Shown piece by piece: positions 22,708 through 34,722 of a DNA stretch of 64,000 nucleotides (the first letter of the stretch is position 1; each line of letters begins with the position of its first letter). The notes under the pieces were generated by a model. It ran no database searches. It saw nothing but the letters and a program-made list of their open reading frames with translations, and was not told the origin of the DNA. This DNA comes from Helianthus annuus. Taxonomy: Eukaryota; Streptophyta; Magnoliopsida; Asterales; Asteraceae. Made by a program: the position numbers and the translations under genes. The DNA lies in NCBI RefSeq assembly GCF_002127325.2, contig NC_035437.2, positions 115,440,916 to 115,504,915 of the forward strand, given 5' to 3'.

Positions 22708-23463
22708 ACGTGCGAAATGATTAAAACGAAATTTTGAAATGAACGAACATTCAAGTATAAAATCACTTATAAATTGAGATACATAAAAGAGAGGCTCAAT
22801 AAAACATTGGATTGTTTCGGGTAGAGAAACATCGACTATTCCAAAGTGGGTCGAAAGTTCTTTCGAATTAGAGAAAACGTGTTTTGGCCTATAGGTAAGA
22901 TACTCTCGTCGAGAAGCGAATAACAGTATCTTACCCTTCCGATTACTACACATTTCTAAATGATTGAAACAATCGGGACTTTGGCGAGATTGAAAATCGA
23001 GGAGTGGGAATTAATCGACGAGATGCGGGTTTCACCCCTAACTTGATGATTTCGTACCCTAAATGTGGTTAGTACTCGTCGGGTCGAAATAAAATTTCGA
23101 CACTTGACGAGGGTCCACTAGAGTTGAAATGGAAATTACCATTAAGTTGTGGATTTCACTCCTAGCTTAATGGTGTAATTTTGTTCAAAAATAGTTTAAG
23201 GTAGAATGAGAGTCGTTTACCAAATTGTGGGTTTCACGCCTATTTTGGTAAAGTCGTCTCGTTTATGTTACAAGAGTATACAAATAAACACAAGTGTATT
23301 CATGTTAGCCTTAGGAAAGGCATATAAATTTAATCAACAAGAAGTGTAGCTAGGAAGCATGCATGGTAGAGTACAAAAGTTTTAAACAACAAATAAGAGG
23401 CAATATCCCTAAAACTATAGATTAGGGCAAAAGCATGGCAATTTTCCTAATTCCCTATAGTTA
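22708..23463 (-). ncRNA. Leader of a minus-strand Tekay-like element with a stem-loop series
   Basis: Read on the minus strand this is the untranslated leader immediately downstream of the PBS. It contains several inverted repeats: GGTAAGATACT/AGTATCTTACC (22894-22935), CTCGTC/GACGAG around TCGAAAT/ATTTCGA (23075-23111), ACCATTAAG/CTTAATGG (23138-23173) and TTTACCAAA/TTTTGGTAAA (23216-23252). The last two enclose a nearly identical loop of the form GTGGRTTTCACNCCTA; a third, weaker stem at 23013-23048 encloses the same type of loop. A homologous series with changed stems is at 52150-52901. That it acts as structured RNA is inference. The Athila insertion cuts it off at 22707. Confidence 0.6.
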
Positions 23464-23477
23464 TGGCTCTGATACCA
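23464..23477 (-). other. Primer binding site, initiator tRNA-Met type
   Basis: On the minus strand TGGTATCAGAGCCA lies three bases after the LTR end at 23481. This is the usual tRNA-Met primer site of Tekay-type and many other plant elements. Confidence 0.9.
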
Positions 23478-23480
23478 ATC

Positions 23481-25954
23481 TGTCACACCCCAACCGATGG
23501 CGGAAACATCGGGATGAGACGAAGTGTGTATAGATTGCAAGAGACTTCATAACACTATGTGACAATATTTAATTAAATTCAAATTTCATTTCCAATACTA
23601 ATGTCATACAAAATTCAAATAAGGATAACAACATTCTTGCAACATAAAACATAACAATAGAAGATAAATTAATCTAGGTGTGTATCTAGTCCACCCTAAA
23701 TCTCGTTTCATCTTTGGTTCATACTTCAACAATTAACCTGCAACATGTATTAAAATAGAGTTCAATGCAAAAGCAAAGGCGAGTATACAAGTTTGACTAC
23801 ATAGCATAATAGAATAAAAACTCAAATCCAACATGTTACGTAATGTGTGATTTCTAGCATGCAATTTTTGGCGTACAATATGTTCAAACCCAAGATATAC
23901 AACGCATAACAAGCCTAATCCCAAAAGTTTAGCGGGGTGGTAAAGTTTAACTTAACAATACCCAAAAGTATAACGGGCGGGACGTTAATCCTATAGCGCT
24001 ATAATTGTTAAGGTGGGCGAGCAAAGTTAATGAGCATATAACGTTCCAAAGCGTTCATAGAGCATACGAGCATAGTAAATATTCACATTAGTTTCATGTT
24101 TTGATCATGGATGGAGTATGTTTTGTTTAAATTTAAAAGTTGTTTGCATAATCATACATGTTGCATCCCAAAGTGTAAAGGGGAAAAAAGGGATCGAGTA
24201 TACTCACGGTTTACAAGTCTTGAACTTGAGGTTCCGAGAGTAGGTTGGTGGATGGTTTAGCTTGGAGCACCTAGTCCTTCTACACGAGGAAACATAGGGG
24301 TGTGAGTTTGGCGCTTAACGGAAGATTATGGATATGAAGTAACTTAGTAAAAAGTATAATATATATAAAAAAAATAATCATCTTTAACTTTATAACCCTC
24401 ATATGACACTAGGTAACCAATATGGTTATTAATGTTTTTCATGGGTAGTACACCCATTAGAATCATATTAAGGTTTTAGGTCTTGGATGATATTCTACTT
24501 CTTTTAACATGTAAACACAAGTTCAACATCAAAGGTTCGAATGCGTATGTATTTATATATAGGATAAATATTACATATTATTTAGTCCAATAATTCAAGT
24601 AGGAGGTAGAAGATTAAATCTCCATTTAGGCACCTCTAGTTGCATGGATGTCATGTATGGGGTAGGAAGACCAAGCTTCCATTTAGGTACCCCTTTGATG
24701 TTCACCACTTCACTTGATGTAAAAACAACCAAGGAGGGTCATGAACTAAGGTTTGTACAAGTATGCAAATGAACTAAGCTAAGAGAAATCATCAAATCAT
24801 GTGAGGATTGTATATTGGACAACCCAAGTTGCTCCATAATCACTCATTCATCAAGGTCTAAGCTTGACATGACTTGTGGGTTAAAAACCCTAAAATAAAC
24901 AGAAAGTTTATGAGGTTTAATCCTCTGATTTTAAGTGTCTCAACCTTGTTTTTTAAGACTAACCAACCACGAAAATTGTTGTAATCATTAGGACATAGGT
25001 TTGAGATGAGTTAGACTCAAGTTTGATAAGTATAAACAAGTTTTTGAATAACATAAGACAAAACAGAAAATTTTGGTCCTTTTTAGGGCAATTCCAAGCA
25101 TGATTTCTCCAAGGAGAAACCAAGGATTCAAACCCAAGGACATAACAAAGCAATAGGAAGAAGAACCAAGTGATTTGGTTGAGAAATGAGCAAGTTACAC
25201 TCACTTTAGTGAAGATACACGAATCTGTCCAAAAACTCAGATTCACAGCAGATTTGAGAGCAATTTTGTGAAGATTAGAGAGTTGTGAAAGTATAAAAGG
25301 GTTGGAGAAGGTGGGTATTTATAATGGAAGAGGTTAGAGATGATTGGAGGTGATTAGAGGTGGATTAGAGGTGATTGGCTGGGTTAACTTCTTGGGATTT
25401 CGTGCAACCAACTCAAGAAACACACATTCTGCCGAAACAAGCCCTAGCGTGACGCGAGGGACCTTGGCGTCACGCGGCGCCCTTGTTCCGACAAGTTTCA
25501 TTTTGTTGCACTTTGGCCCCTGAAGTTTATGTTTGATCCTTTTAGGTGCAAGTTTGAGAGTTTAGGGACTTGTTTTGATATAAAAGCATAATATAAGGGT
25601 ATAATCAAGCATGACGGTCATAATTAAAGTATAATTAAGCGTATAAGCGTTATAACCAAGTATCTTTTACGTTCAAAACACGTTCCATGCATAAGTTTAG
25701 TTTAATTACAAGTTTAGCACATAGCTTCCGAGAATAACGTTTAAGCATCAATTGGTTCACCAAATCGAACATTCGAGCCTATATAGAGTGCGTACAACAT
25801 AAATGTAACAAAATACAAGTTTCATTAATGATCCAAGTCTCGGTTTAACAATGATTACAAGGAAAGAACGATTACAAGAATACAAGGTTTCCAAAAATAG
25901 AAATACGAACAAAACTTTCTATAAATGGAAAGTACAAAAGAGCCGGGCGTTACA
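23481..25954 (-). mobile_element. LTR of a minus-strand Tekay-like element (2474 bp)
   Basis: On the minus strand it runs from TGTAACGCCCGG (25954) to GGGGTGTGACA (23481). It is preceded by a polypurine tract and pol (25955-28254) and followed by a PBS and leader, so it serves as 3' LTR for one unit and 5' LTR for the next. A minus-strand TATAAATA lies at 25316-25323. GCGTGACGC/GCGTCACGC inverted repeats lie just upstream at about 25447-25476. Only its first 700 bp or so (plus coordinates) are shared with the LTRs of element G. Confidence 0.85.
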
Positions 25955-25985
25955 GTCTCCCCTCCTTTAGGAAATTTCGTCCCGA
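25955..25985 (-). other. Polypurine tract of element H
   Basis: Read on the minus strand: CTAAAGGAGGGGAGAC directly before the LTR, with TTTCGGGACGAAATTTC just upstream, as in elements I and G. Confidence 0.8.
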
Positions 25986-25988
25986 AAT

Positions 25989-28254
25989 TTAGGAAGACGT
26001 AGGGAAAAGATGAGGATATTTCGACTTCATATCCTTTTTGAGTTCCCAAGTAAATTCGGCGCCACGTTTCCCTTCCCATCTAACCTTGACGATAGGAATT
26101 TTACTGCACCTTAATAACTTGACTTCTTGGTCCACGATTTCGACGGGTTTTTCCACAAAGTGCATAGTTTCGTTGATTTGAAGATCTTCGAGAGGAACTT
26201 GGAGTCCTTCATCAGCGAGACATCTCTTTAGGTTCGAGACGTGGAACGTTGGATGAACGTTGTTGAGCTCTTGAGGTAAATCGAGCCGATAAGCCACTTT
26301 ACCAATCCTTTCGAGTATCTTGAAAGGACCGACATAGCGAGGGGTAAGTTTTCCCTTTTTACCAAAATGAACCACTCCCTTCCAAGAGGACACCTTGAGT
26401 AGGACATGATCCCCAACGTTGAATTCCATTGGTTTTCGTCCCTTGTCAGCATAGCTCTTTTGACGACTTTGAGCCTTGAGTAGATTGTCACGGATTTGGA
26501 GAATCTTATCCATTGCTTCTTGTATGATCTCAGGGCCAGTAAAATGCTTGTCACCAATCTCATGCCGGCTTAAAGGAGATCGGAATTTGTGACCATATAA
26601 TGCCTCGAAAGGAGCCATTTGAATACTGGAGTAGTAGCTATTGTTGTACGAGAACTCGATCAAAGGTAAATGCACATCCCAACTACCACCAAAGTCGATG
26701 ACACAAGAACGGAGCATGTCCTCTAGGGTTTGAATAGTACGTTCAGTCTGTCCATCCGATTGAGGATGAAAGGCCGTACTGAGATTTAAATGAGTACCCA
26801 TAGCGGACTAAAAGTTTGACAGAGACGCGAAGTGAATCGACCATCACGATCAGAAATGATGTCGAGAGGAACACCATGATGGCGTATGACTTCATTTGTA
26901 TAGATACGAGCAAGTCGTTCAACCTTGAAATCCTCACGAATGGGAATGAATTGAGCGAACTTGGTCAAACGGTCAATGACCACCCAAATACTATCGTAAC
27001 CAGAAGGTGTACGAGGGAGCTTAGTTATGAAGTCCATCGCAATGCTATCCCATTTCCAAACGGGGATTTCGGGTTGTTCGAGTAGGCCAGAAGGTCGTTG
27101 ATGCTCGTCTTTGACTTTCGAACAGGTAAGACACTTGGAAACGTACACAGCAATGTCTCTCTTCATACCGGGCCACCAATAGGATGTACGTAGATTATGG
27201 TACATCTTGTCAGCGCCAGGATGAATTGAGTACCTAGATTTGTGTGCTTCACTCATGATGAGGTCACGAAGATCGTCACGATCTGGTATCCAGACGCGAT
27301 CACAACAATAGAGGAGACCATCAGGGCTCGAAACGAGTTGACTTTCAGATGCTCCACGTATTTCTACAGACATGGAATCTTTGTTGATAGATGAGTACTG
27401 CGCTTCACGAATGCAATTGTGAAGATCGCTCGAGATATGAAAACAACGAATGACATCTACATGATCCTTACGACTAAGTGCATCGGCCACGACATTCGCC
27501 TTACCAGGGTGGTAGCGAATCTCGCAGTTGTAGTCATTGAGCAATTCCACCCAATGTCGCTGTCGCATATTGAGTTCTTTTTGGTCAAAGATGTGTTGTA
27601 GGCTCTTATGGTAAGTGAAAACCACACACTTAGTACCGTATAGGTAGTGTCGCCAAATATTTAACGCAAAAACGACTGTGCCAAGTTCGACGTCGTGGGT
27701 AGTATAATTCTTCTCATGTATTTTGAGTTGACGGGAGGCATAAGCGATGACCTTGTCTCGTTGCATGAGCACACAACCAAGACCACGATTTGAGGCATCA
27801 CAATACACCACGAAATCATCATTCCCATCAGGGAGAGCGAGGATAGGAGCGTTGCAAAGCAAGTCCTTGAGAGTCTGAAAGGATTCCCCTTGCTCAAGAC
27901 CCCAAGCAAAAGGTTTCTCTTTTTTAGTCAACGAGGTGAGAGGAACGGCGATTTTTGAAAAGTTTGAGATGAACCGGCGGTAATAACCCGCCAATCCTAA
28001 GAAGGAACGGATTTCAGAAGGAGATTTAGGCGCGGTCCAATTTTTCACGGCTTCGATTTTTGAAGGGTCAACGTGGATTCCTTTTTCACTAACAACGTGT
28101 CCAAGGAACTGAACTTCTTTGATCCAAAACTCGCATTTAGAGAACTTAGCATATAAACGTTCAACACGCAAGAGTTCAAGTATAAGGCGAAGATGCCGTT
28201 CATGATCGGCTCGAGATTTAGAATAAATGAGAATATCATCAATGAAGACGATCA
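25989..28254 (-). pseudogene. Element H pol fragment: RT end, RNase H, integrase, chromodomain
   Basis: On the minus strand the frame starts inside reverse transcriptase at the [10 protein letters not shown] active-site block. It continues through the thumb/connection, RNase H (VVYCDAS), the HHCC zinc domain (ending KCLTC) and the integrase core with Asp in MDFITKLP and Asp in ISDRDGRF. A frameshift near 26800 separates this from the part with the Glu (DGQTERT) and the chromodomain, which ends at 25989. The RNase H residue expected to be Asp in TDH is Tyr (plus-strand 27611-27613), as in element I. Everything 5' of the RT active site is missing, replaced at 28252-28254 by a Helitron-like sequence. 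It is close to element I and more distant from element F. Confidence 0.9.
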
Positions 28255-29208
28255 CTAATGCACGGGTTGAAGTGTCAGTTTATGGCCTTTTTACTGCTAT
28301 TGAATTCGTATATGAGGGTTTTGAAATCTGCAATCGTGTTTTAGGTTTCGTTTTTTAGAATATTAATTCTAATCGATTGTACTAACGATGGAGAACTGAG
28401 TTTAGACTACAAAATACAGATGGAAGAGACATGGGCTTGCCACTTCAACAAATCCATTGAGGTAATCTTGTAGTTTATGGATGGGATGTTGGGTTAATAT
28501 ATGAATACTTTTAGTGTTTATGTTACTTACTTTTCTTCTTATTAAATTTTCAGAGCAATGCCATATATATAATTCTTTGGAGGTGATATCAATGACAACG
28601 TTTTATATGCACTGGATGGATAATTGTAGGTAACGGTATCTTAGTTTGGAAGTTTTTGATATCCTCAAAAGATCCAATTGTTTAGATGAAAAGAATAAGA
28701 ATAGCTAGATTTACTTTTATAATTCTATGTTTCTTGTGATTACTGGTATAGTTACTTTATATACCTATATAAATTCGGTACCATCAACATGCAAAATGCA
28801 TGGGCTCACTTAATTGTCTAAATTTTGGTGGATGCTACTGCTATTTAGCCACATTATTCATCAAACATTATAACTTTATCTACTAAAATGTTTCCATCAA
28901 GGGGCGTTATCTATAGCTTCGCCAACTGGTTTACGAGCACTAAAGGAAGAAAAAGGGGGCTCACATACCATAGTTATGAAAGCGAGTGACATTGTTGCTC
29001 TAAAACTTACATGGTACTGATGTGGCATGATAAAGCCCCCCTAAGGGTTTTATTTCACACTGGTTAGCCTAAGTATTGTTTTTTTCTAATTGATTATGTA
29101 GTGTTTATGCATTTTTCTGAACTTATAAAAATAAGATATGAATGTTGTTAAATAATTGCTTAAAATTTCTTTTACTCAACTCGTGTAATACACGGGTCTA
29201 TAAACTAG
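28252..29208 (+). mobile_element. Probable non-autonomous Helitron (957 bp)
   Basis: The right end has the expected Helitron form: a hairpin CTCGTGT-AAT-ACACGGG (29180-29196, one G-T pair), eight bases, then CTAG followed by T (29209). The left end begins TC after an A (28251), so it sits in an A-T site. The phrase GCACGGGTTGAAG near 28260 echoes the ACACGGGT of the 3' hairpin. No Rep or helicase coding is present. The left border is inferred within a few bases because it abuts truncated pol sequence. Confidence 0.55.
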
Positions 29209-29649
29209 TATATACTTAAACCATTCTAGGTCCTCTAGTATAGAATGAACATTCTAGAAGCATAAGATAATAACGTATCCAATAAAACTTCCAATCAATA
29301 GGGCAAATTACATAAGGATAGCAGGTAGACGGACAACAAACTGTGCCGCCATCCCCAAGTTTTCTTTCTCGGCTCACGCAAAACACGACTAGGCCCAAGT
29401 TTTTATTTACTAAATTGTTTAAGCCCATAAAAAATTTATAAATAAAATAACTCAGTCCCACAGCATAAAAGGTATCTAAATTGCTCTTTGTTACATATCT
29501 TGAAATAGAAAGGTAACACATCAAGTCCTAATCCAATATCAAACTTAAGAACACGAATATAATAACTCTCCAATATTATAACCAAGAGATATAACTCAAA
29601 ACTAAATTACAGTCTCTCAAATCATAACTCGATTTCTCTCTTGATAATG
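29209..29649. other. Intergenic sequence
   Basis: A/T-rich sequence with no supported gene between the Helitron-like element and the solo LTR. The last five bases (TAATG, 29645-29649) are the left target duplication. Confidence 0.6.
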
Positions 29650-29863
29650 TGTCGCAACCCTCGTTCCCTAATAACCCGAGAACGGGCGGCCGCGGCCAGT
29701 TTAGGTGGTATCGGTGTTTATCAATTTGGCAGCGGAAATTTTCATCAGGACCGTAGTTAAGAAATATTTTTATCAGAGTTAAAACACTATATTTTTATGA
29801 TAATAAACACATGGGAATAACCCAAGTTTCCATTTTAAACATGTTTTTAGGGATAACCCTAAT

Positions 29864-29895
<32 letters not shown>

Positions 29896-31698
29896 CAATT
29901 CTTCTTTTTAATTAGGTAACTTTTATAGTCACTTTTCTAAGCCTTCAGTGCTCTCCAACTGGCTTTTATTGGCTTCACACTAAGTTACCTAAAACACGTG
30001 TTTAAAACATTTTATCAGCAAGAAATACTGGTGAGTGAATCCCAGTTGAATCAAAACAGGTTTTATCAATCTACAGCATTGAGGGCGGTCGCGCAATAAC
30101 ATTTGTTTTCATCTACTTTAATTACCACCCACGGTACTGTCAACCCGACTTGTGGTCATGTTACTACTCACAATGTAGTAACAAATTTTGTATACAAAAC
30201 GCCAACATACTGACGATATTTGTAGAATGCAAATACTCAATCACTGTTTAATATAATGTTAATCATATGAGGTTTTGTAAAAACAGTTTTCAAAAACGAG
30301 ATTACTCACATTGCTATCTTAGGGTTTTCCTTTGTGATTTCCTGGTGATTATCTATTAATTACACAATGCACACGCTTTAGTATAATAACCCAATATTTA
30401 CATTAGTAATACCCTCCCCGAGACAGAACTCCAACGACTACGTCGGGCAACACCTCGACAGCCGTTACGGAATCCTAGATCAATCGGGCAGCGTATCTAA
30501 TACGTAACCGAGGGTTAAAATACTTACAACGAGGTAGAGCTTCGCTAATTAGGGGGTAAAATGCCCGGGTATTACTTTAGCTATTCAGAAATTTAGAGAG
30601 AAGCACGAGATTTGAACGAAATCAACTGAAGCCAATCGATCCTATTTATAGGGCTGGAACAGGAGTTCCTCGCAGCCCGCGAGAGAAACAACAGGGGCCG
30701 TCGCGCCCCGCCAGGGACCTAGAGGCGGCGACAGTGTTGCTGAGTCACCGGAGAGATCGACGCGTGTCCTGCCACGTGGCGGACTGTGGTTTCGCCGTCT
30801 GTTGGTCGGTCGCGCCCCGCGAAAAAATAAGAGGGGTCTGTCACGCCCTGCGACAGCCTCTTATTTTTGTTTTTATTTATTATTTAATAAAATAAAGGTA
30901 TTTCGGGGCCGGTTTTCGTATGCGGGGTGTATTTACGAGCGTTTTGGGGTGTTTGTAAGGATTTTAAGAGAGTTGTTATATCTTGGGTATAACTCCTGAA
31001 CTATTTAATAAATGAATAATGCACTCGCATTAAGTATAGTAACCCAATTCAACTTTATCCCTACGTCACGAAACAGAACCCCAACGAACTTAGTCGGGCA
31101 GAGCCTTGACATGCGTTGGTGGGTCCTAAATTAATCGAACAGGGTATTGACTTAGTGATCAAGGGTTACAATACTTAAAATGGGGCATGGCTTTATTATT
31201 ATTATAGTTGAAAATAAGAATAAAAATATAAATATAGAACTTTTTTAGAGAGAGAGATCCCGAGAGATGGAAACAGAGATGAAGCAATTGTGAAAGTTTC
31301 AACCTCTCCTATTTATACATAAACTGAGGCTTACTCAAGTTTAAATTTTTGAATACACACGTAGACGTAGATTCAAATGTAAGTTTAGTTTTTATTATTA
31401 TTTTATTATTTATATATTATAATTAATTCAGCTGCTTCGTTTATTTGACGTTTATAACTTCTAAAATATGACGTTTTACAAAACAATGAACATGTCATTA
31501 GAACGAGAATAATCTTATCTACATTTTGAACCAAGTTTCATTAAGAACGGAGTAGGTTTAAATATAATGTATTTTTATAATTAAATTATTAAACAATTCC
31601 TAAACCCGTCTAGGTACTTCATATTTCTAACATTCAACTTACCCATGATCTATTCGTTAATAACATTATTTTAAATTTAAAATTTTGGGAATGTTACA
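29650..31698 (-). mobile_element. Solo LTR, 2049 bp, downstream of the GNAT gene
   Basis: Plus-strand ends are TGTCGCAACCC and AATGTTACA, flanked by perfect TAATG duplications (29645-29649 and 31699-31703). On the minus strand it reads TGTAACATT...GTTGCGACA. Minus-strand TATAAATAGG occurs near 30645, with GC-rich inverted repeats (GGGGC...GCCCC and related) at 30676-30860 just upstream of it. A second TATAAATAGG lies near 31310. There is no PBS or internal coding region. A 27-base A-run (about 29869-29895) is inside. Confidence 0.85.
30335..31195. repeat. Diverged internal duplication in the solo LTR
   Basis: The block at about 30350-30545 (TTATTAATTACACAATGCAC ... GTCGGGCA ... CGAGGGTTAAAATACTTA) recurs at about 31000-31185 (ATGCACTCGCATTAAGTATA ... 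GTCGGGCAGAG ... AAGGGTTACAATACTTA). The copies are clearly related but diverged, and each is followed by its own TATA-like box on the minus strand's far side. Confidence 0.7.
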
Positions 31699-31845
31699 TA
31701 ATGTCAGTTGTGGTGAACAGTTTGATAACTTCTATACAAATAAAATTAGAAGATTCAGGTATATAAACTATTTATACAGTACAGGAATCACACATAATTT
31801 ACATCATCTAAGGTTTGATAAATTTTTATTTAAATGTAATATATT

Positions 31846-34722
31846 TCATGTTAAATTACATTGTTTGATCATAAGAACTCGACGCCTTCTTCCTATCCAA
31901 CTCGTCGTCCATACAGGGTCGCTCGACACAATCTTATATCCTGCATTTGCATACAACGTTCGAGCACCCAAATCGTCTTCATAAGCTCGCAACACCAAAT
32001 ACTTATAACCCCAAAACCGAGCCAACATTTCACATGACTTGAGCAGCACACTTGCAACTTTTTTCCGTCTATCCATAAATCAAAGTGATATTAGTTACAT
32101 GCATGTGAATGTGCATTATTAAGATGTATAACATGACTAATGAACAAGTTTTCAATGTCATGTTATATTGTAGGGGTATCAATCGTGTCATGTTGAACCT
32201 GGAGGCTACCCGTATGTTTGTCTGTGTCAATATATCAATCATAATCCAGACACAAATAAAATCACGCAACCCTAACACATGCTCGTTTGACCCGTTTATC
32301 TAAACGAGTCAAATGGGTGGGTGGATCGACCTGGATAATAAAATGGGTTAAAAAGCAATCCCAAACGCGACATGTTGAGCTACATATAACTTGAAGCCTG
32401 ATTATTTTCATTTTAGAAACGATCACCCGTTTACAAAGTAAACTAATATAAGAAATTTTGGGGTAATATAATACACCTGAAATTAGGTAAAACCGCTATT
32501 CCTGACACGTAGAGATACTCATCGGCTCCAGATAAATGCTCGAGAACAGATGCGTCTCTGAAAACGGTAGCATCCACTACCCCTACAAGTTGTTTTACTT
32601 CACTATCGCTTGTGGTCGCCTCAGCAACCAAACATGCGTATCTGATATCATCATTGATTAAAATGTACAAAATATTGTTAATAATTCAGTATTAAAAATC
32701 AAGTTATATATTGAAGTATCATATTGGTTAAAAATGGCTCATAATTTTTTAATCGATAAAAAATGTGTTTTTCAAGAATTGTATCAAGTGTAGCATGCAT
32801 AGTTGTTAATAGCGGCTATAGCGACCGCTATAGTGCGGTATGTAGCGAAGCGACCAAGTGTCGCTATTTGGGTCATAGCAACCAATAGCGTGAATAGCGA
32901 CAGTTAGTTTTTTTTTTTTTTTTTTGATGTAGATAGCAATTAGATATAGCTATAAAATAGCTGGATTTATATGTTTTTGTAAAATATACATGTAAAATAG
33001 CATATATACCAAGGTATTTTGATATAATATACATATAAAAATTTTCAAAATTCTTTTTCTAGTATATCGCTATATATAAAATAGCGGTCGCTATTTGTCG
33101 CTATTCGCTATTAACAACTATGGTAGCATGTGATAACATGTTATATACACCAACGGTTTTCTATATTCTCACATACATTGATCTAAGAGCACTTGATCTT
33201 TTCAATTATTTTATTTTTTTGAACGGCAAAACTTGTTCCTACTCTATTACACCAGTAATACAATAGCATTACCCCTAACAGATGACAAAAAGTGTTTTTT
33301 ATTGAATCAGACCGGATATTGAACCGCTAGCTCTGGCGGTCCACGAGTTTAATGGTCTCAAAACCAGCCGTCCAACAACTGGAAGAGGCAACATAGGTCG
33401 TTTTGACCGGTTTTTCTCCAGGTTTGAAGTTTTGGCTAGTTTTTCTAAAACTGACTATTTCATTAGCTCATAATGAAACACACTAGTTTCCGGTTTAACA
33501 TGCCAATCCGATCTAGTTTCCATACAGAGTGAAAAATGTGTGCAATCAAAACAAGCAAAATAAGATTTTAAAAATAAAATGCAAAAATATCAAAATTTCA
33601 AAGCAAGTAAATCTAGATATGAGATAATGATCTTAGAAGAAAAATAAATGTGAAAATGACTGACCTATCAGGTGGTGAATTTCTTAGTCTGTAAAGGAGC
33701 CCTGCAAGGACCTCAGCCTGAATGTGTGTACAGTAAAATTGGTATTAAACGTGTGTTTTTTGCGCGCCTTTAGAGACATGAATGAACAGGAAGCTAATCT
33801 CTAAACTAGAGAAGTATGTCTGTAAATGAATCGAACGTTCCTTGAACCACTCGTGAGCTGATCGACGAGTTTGTTTATTGAACGAACATGAACAAAAGAT
33901 TTTGATGCATTAAATTTAAATGAATGGCTATGACCACATGTCACGTCCATAAAAATCCTGTTTTGTAAAACACACATATAAGGCTTCAGACTTTTAAAAA
34001 ACTTTTAAATGACTCGAAAAATTAAACATAGACTATGCTTGTATGCAATCTTAGATCACACACAGACATTGCCATCTACTATTTGTTTTTCTGAAGACGT
34101 TTCATTAAAAAAACGTCAGCAAACTTAGCCCAACCACTTTTAAGGTATGCACAGAGTTAAAAAAAAAAGAAGACGCTTCTTCAGCATTTTTAGTTATAAT
34201 TTCTTATAACTAATTAGTTTTAATGTTTTACTAATTGATTATGAAATAAGTAAGGTACAAGTATAATAAAATAAGGTACAAGTAGTCACTACTTACCTCA
34301 AAGAAGTTGAAGAAGACATCATTGAAGATAATGAGTGGCTCATAAAAAGCCTCTGCTTGAATATTAGCCACACTTCTCATCTCATTATCTTCTTCAACCA
34401 TCCTCCTCACTTGCCACCCATGCTCCTTCACCAAATTACTAAACTGCCCCTTCCCATCATCATATTTACCATCCCACCCATCACCACCACCACCACCTCC
34501 TCCACCGTCGTCAACCACCGATTCTTGAAGTTGTTGACCAGATGATGAGACTGAATTGCAATGGCAAAGTTGTTGACTTTTGTTGACTTTCTTCACAAAC
34601 AAGAATCTGGGTGTTTTTATGGACAGAAAAAGATTGAAAGTTGCAGGTGGGGATGGACTTAAACTTGCAGGGAACTCCATGGAAATGGTGAAGGAGTTAT
34701 GGTGTAGAAAAGCCATTGCCAT
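31846..34722 (-). CDS. Plastid-type GNAT-family N-acetyltransferase, four exons
   Basis: Exons on the minus strand are 34722-34297, 33717-33665, 32641-32477 and 32068-31846: 867 bases, 288 residues plus stop. All three introns have GT...AG ends (donors GTAAGT, GTCAGT, GTGTAT) and codon phase is kept across every junction. GNAT enzymes transfer an acetyl group from acetyl-CoA to an amine on a protein or small molecule. The Ser/Pro-rich N-terminus looks like a chloroplast transit peptide, followed by a run of eight Gly (about residue 72). The GNAT fold covers roughly residues 105-283. The acetyl-CoA loop is FRRKKVASVLL near 214-224; the usual Gly of RxxGxG/A is Lys. The LYANAGYKIV block is the typical C-terminal motif. 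It resembles Arabidopsis plastid GNATs, possibly At1g24040, from memory. The start could also be the second ATG two codons downstream. A weak TATA-like AATATAA lies about 65 bp upstream. It is the only intact gene in the window. Confidence 0.9.
32798..33122. mobile_element. hAT-type MITE (325 bp) in intron 2 of the GNAT gene
   Basis: Perfect terminal inverted repeats of at least 17 bp (CATAGTTGTTAATAGCG and its complement) are flanked by an exact 8-bp target duplication GTAGCATG (32790-32797 and 33123-33130). An 8-bp duplication is the hallmark of hAT elements. Near the ends are further inverted blocks built on TAGCGACCGCTAT. No transposase is encoded. A T-run lies in the middle. Confidence 0.9.
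33205..33400 (-). repeat. Possible old SINE in intron 2
   Basis: The plus-strand start TTTTTTTGAACGGCAAA matches the tail of the SINE at 35562 exactly over about 17 bases. The far end has a weak B-box-like string (GATATTGAACC, read on the minus strand). No target duplication is seen, so this is only a suggestion. Confidence 0.3.

Noticed and set aside
29869..29895. A-run as the tail of a processed pseudogene
   Set aside because: It lies inside the solo LTR with no coding sequence beside it.
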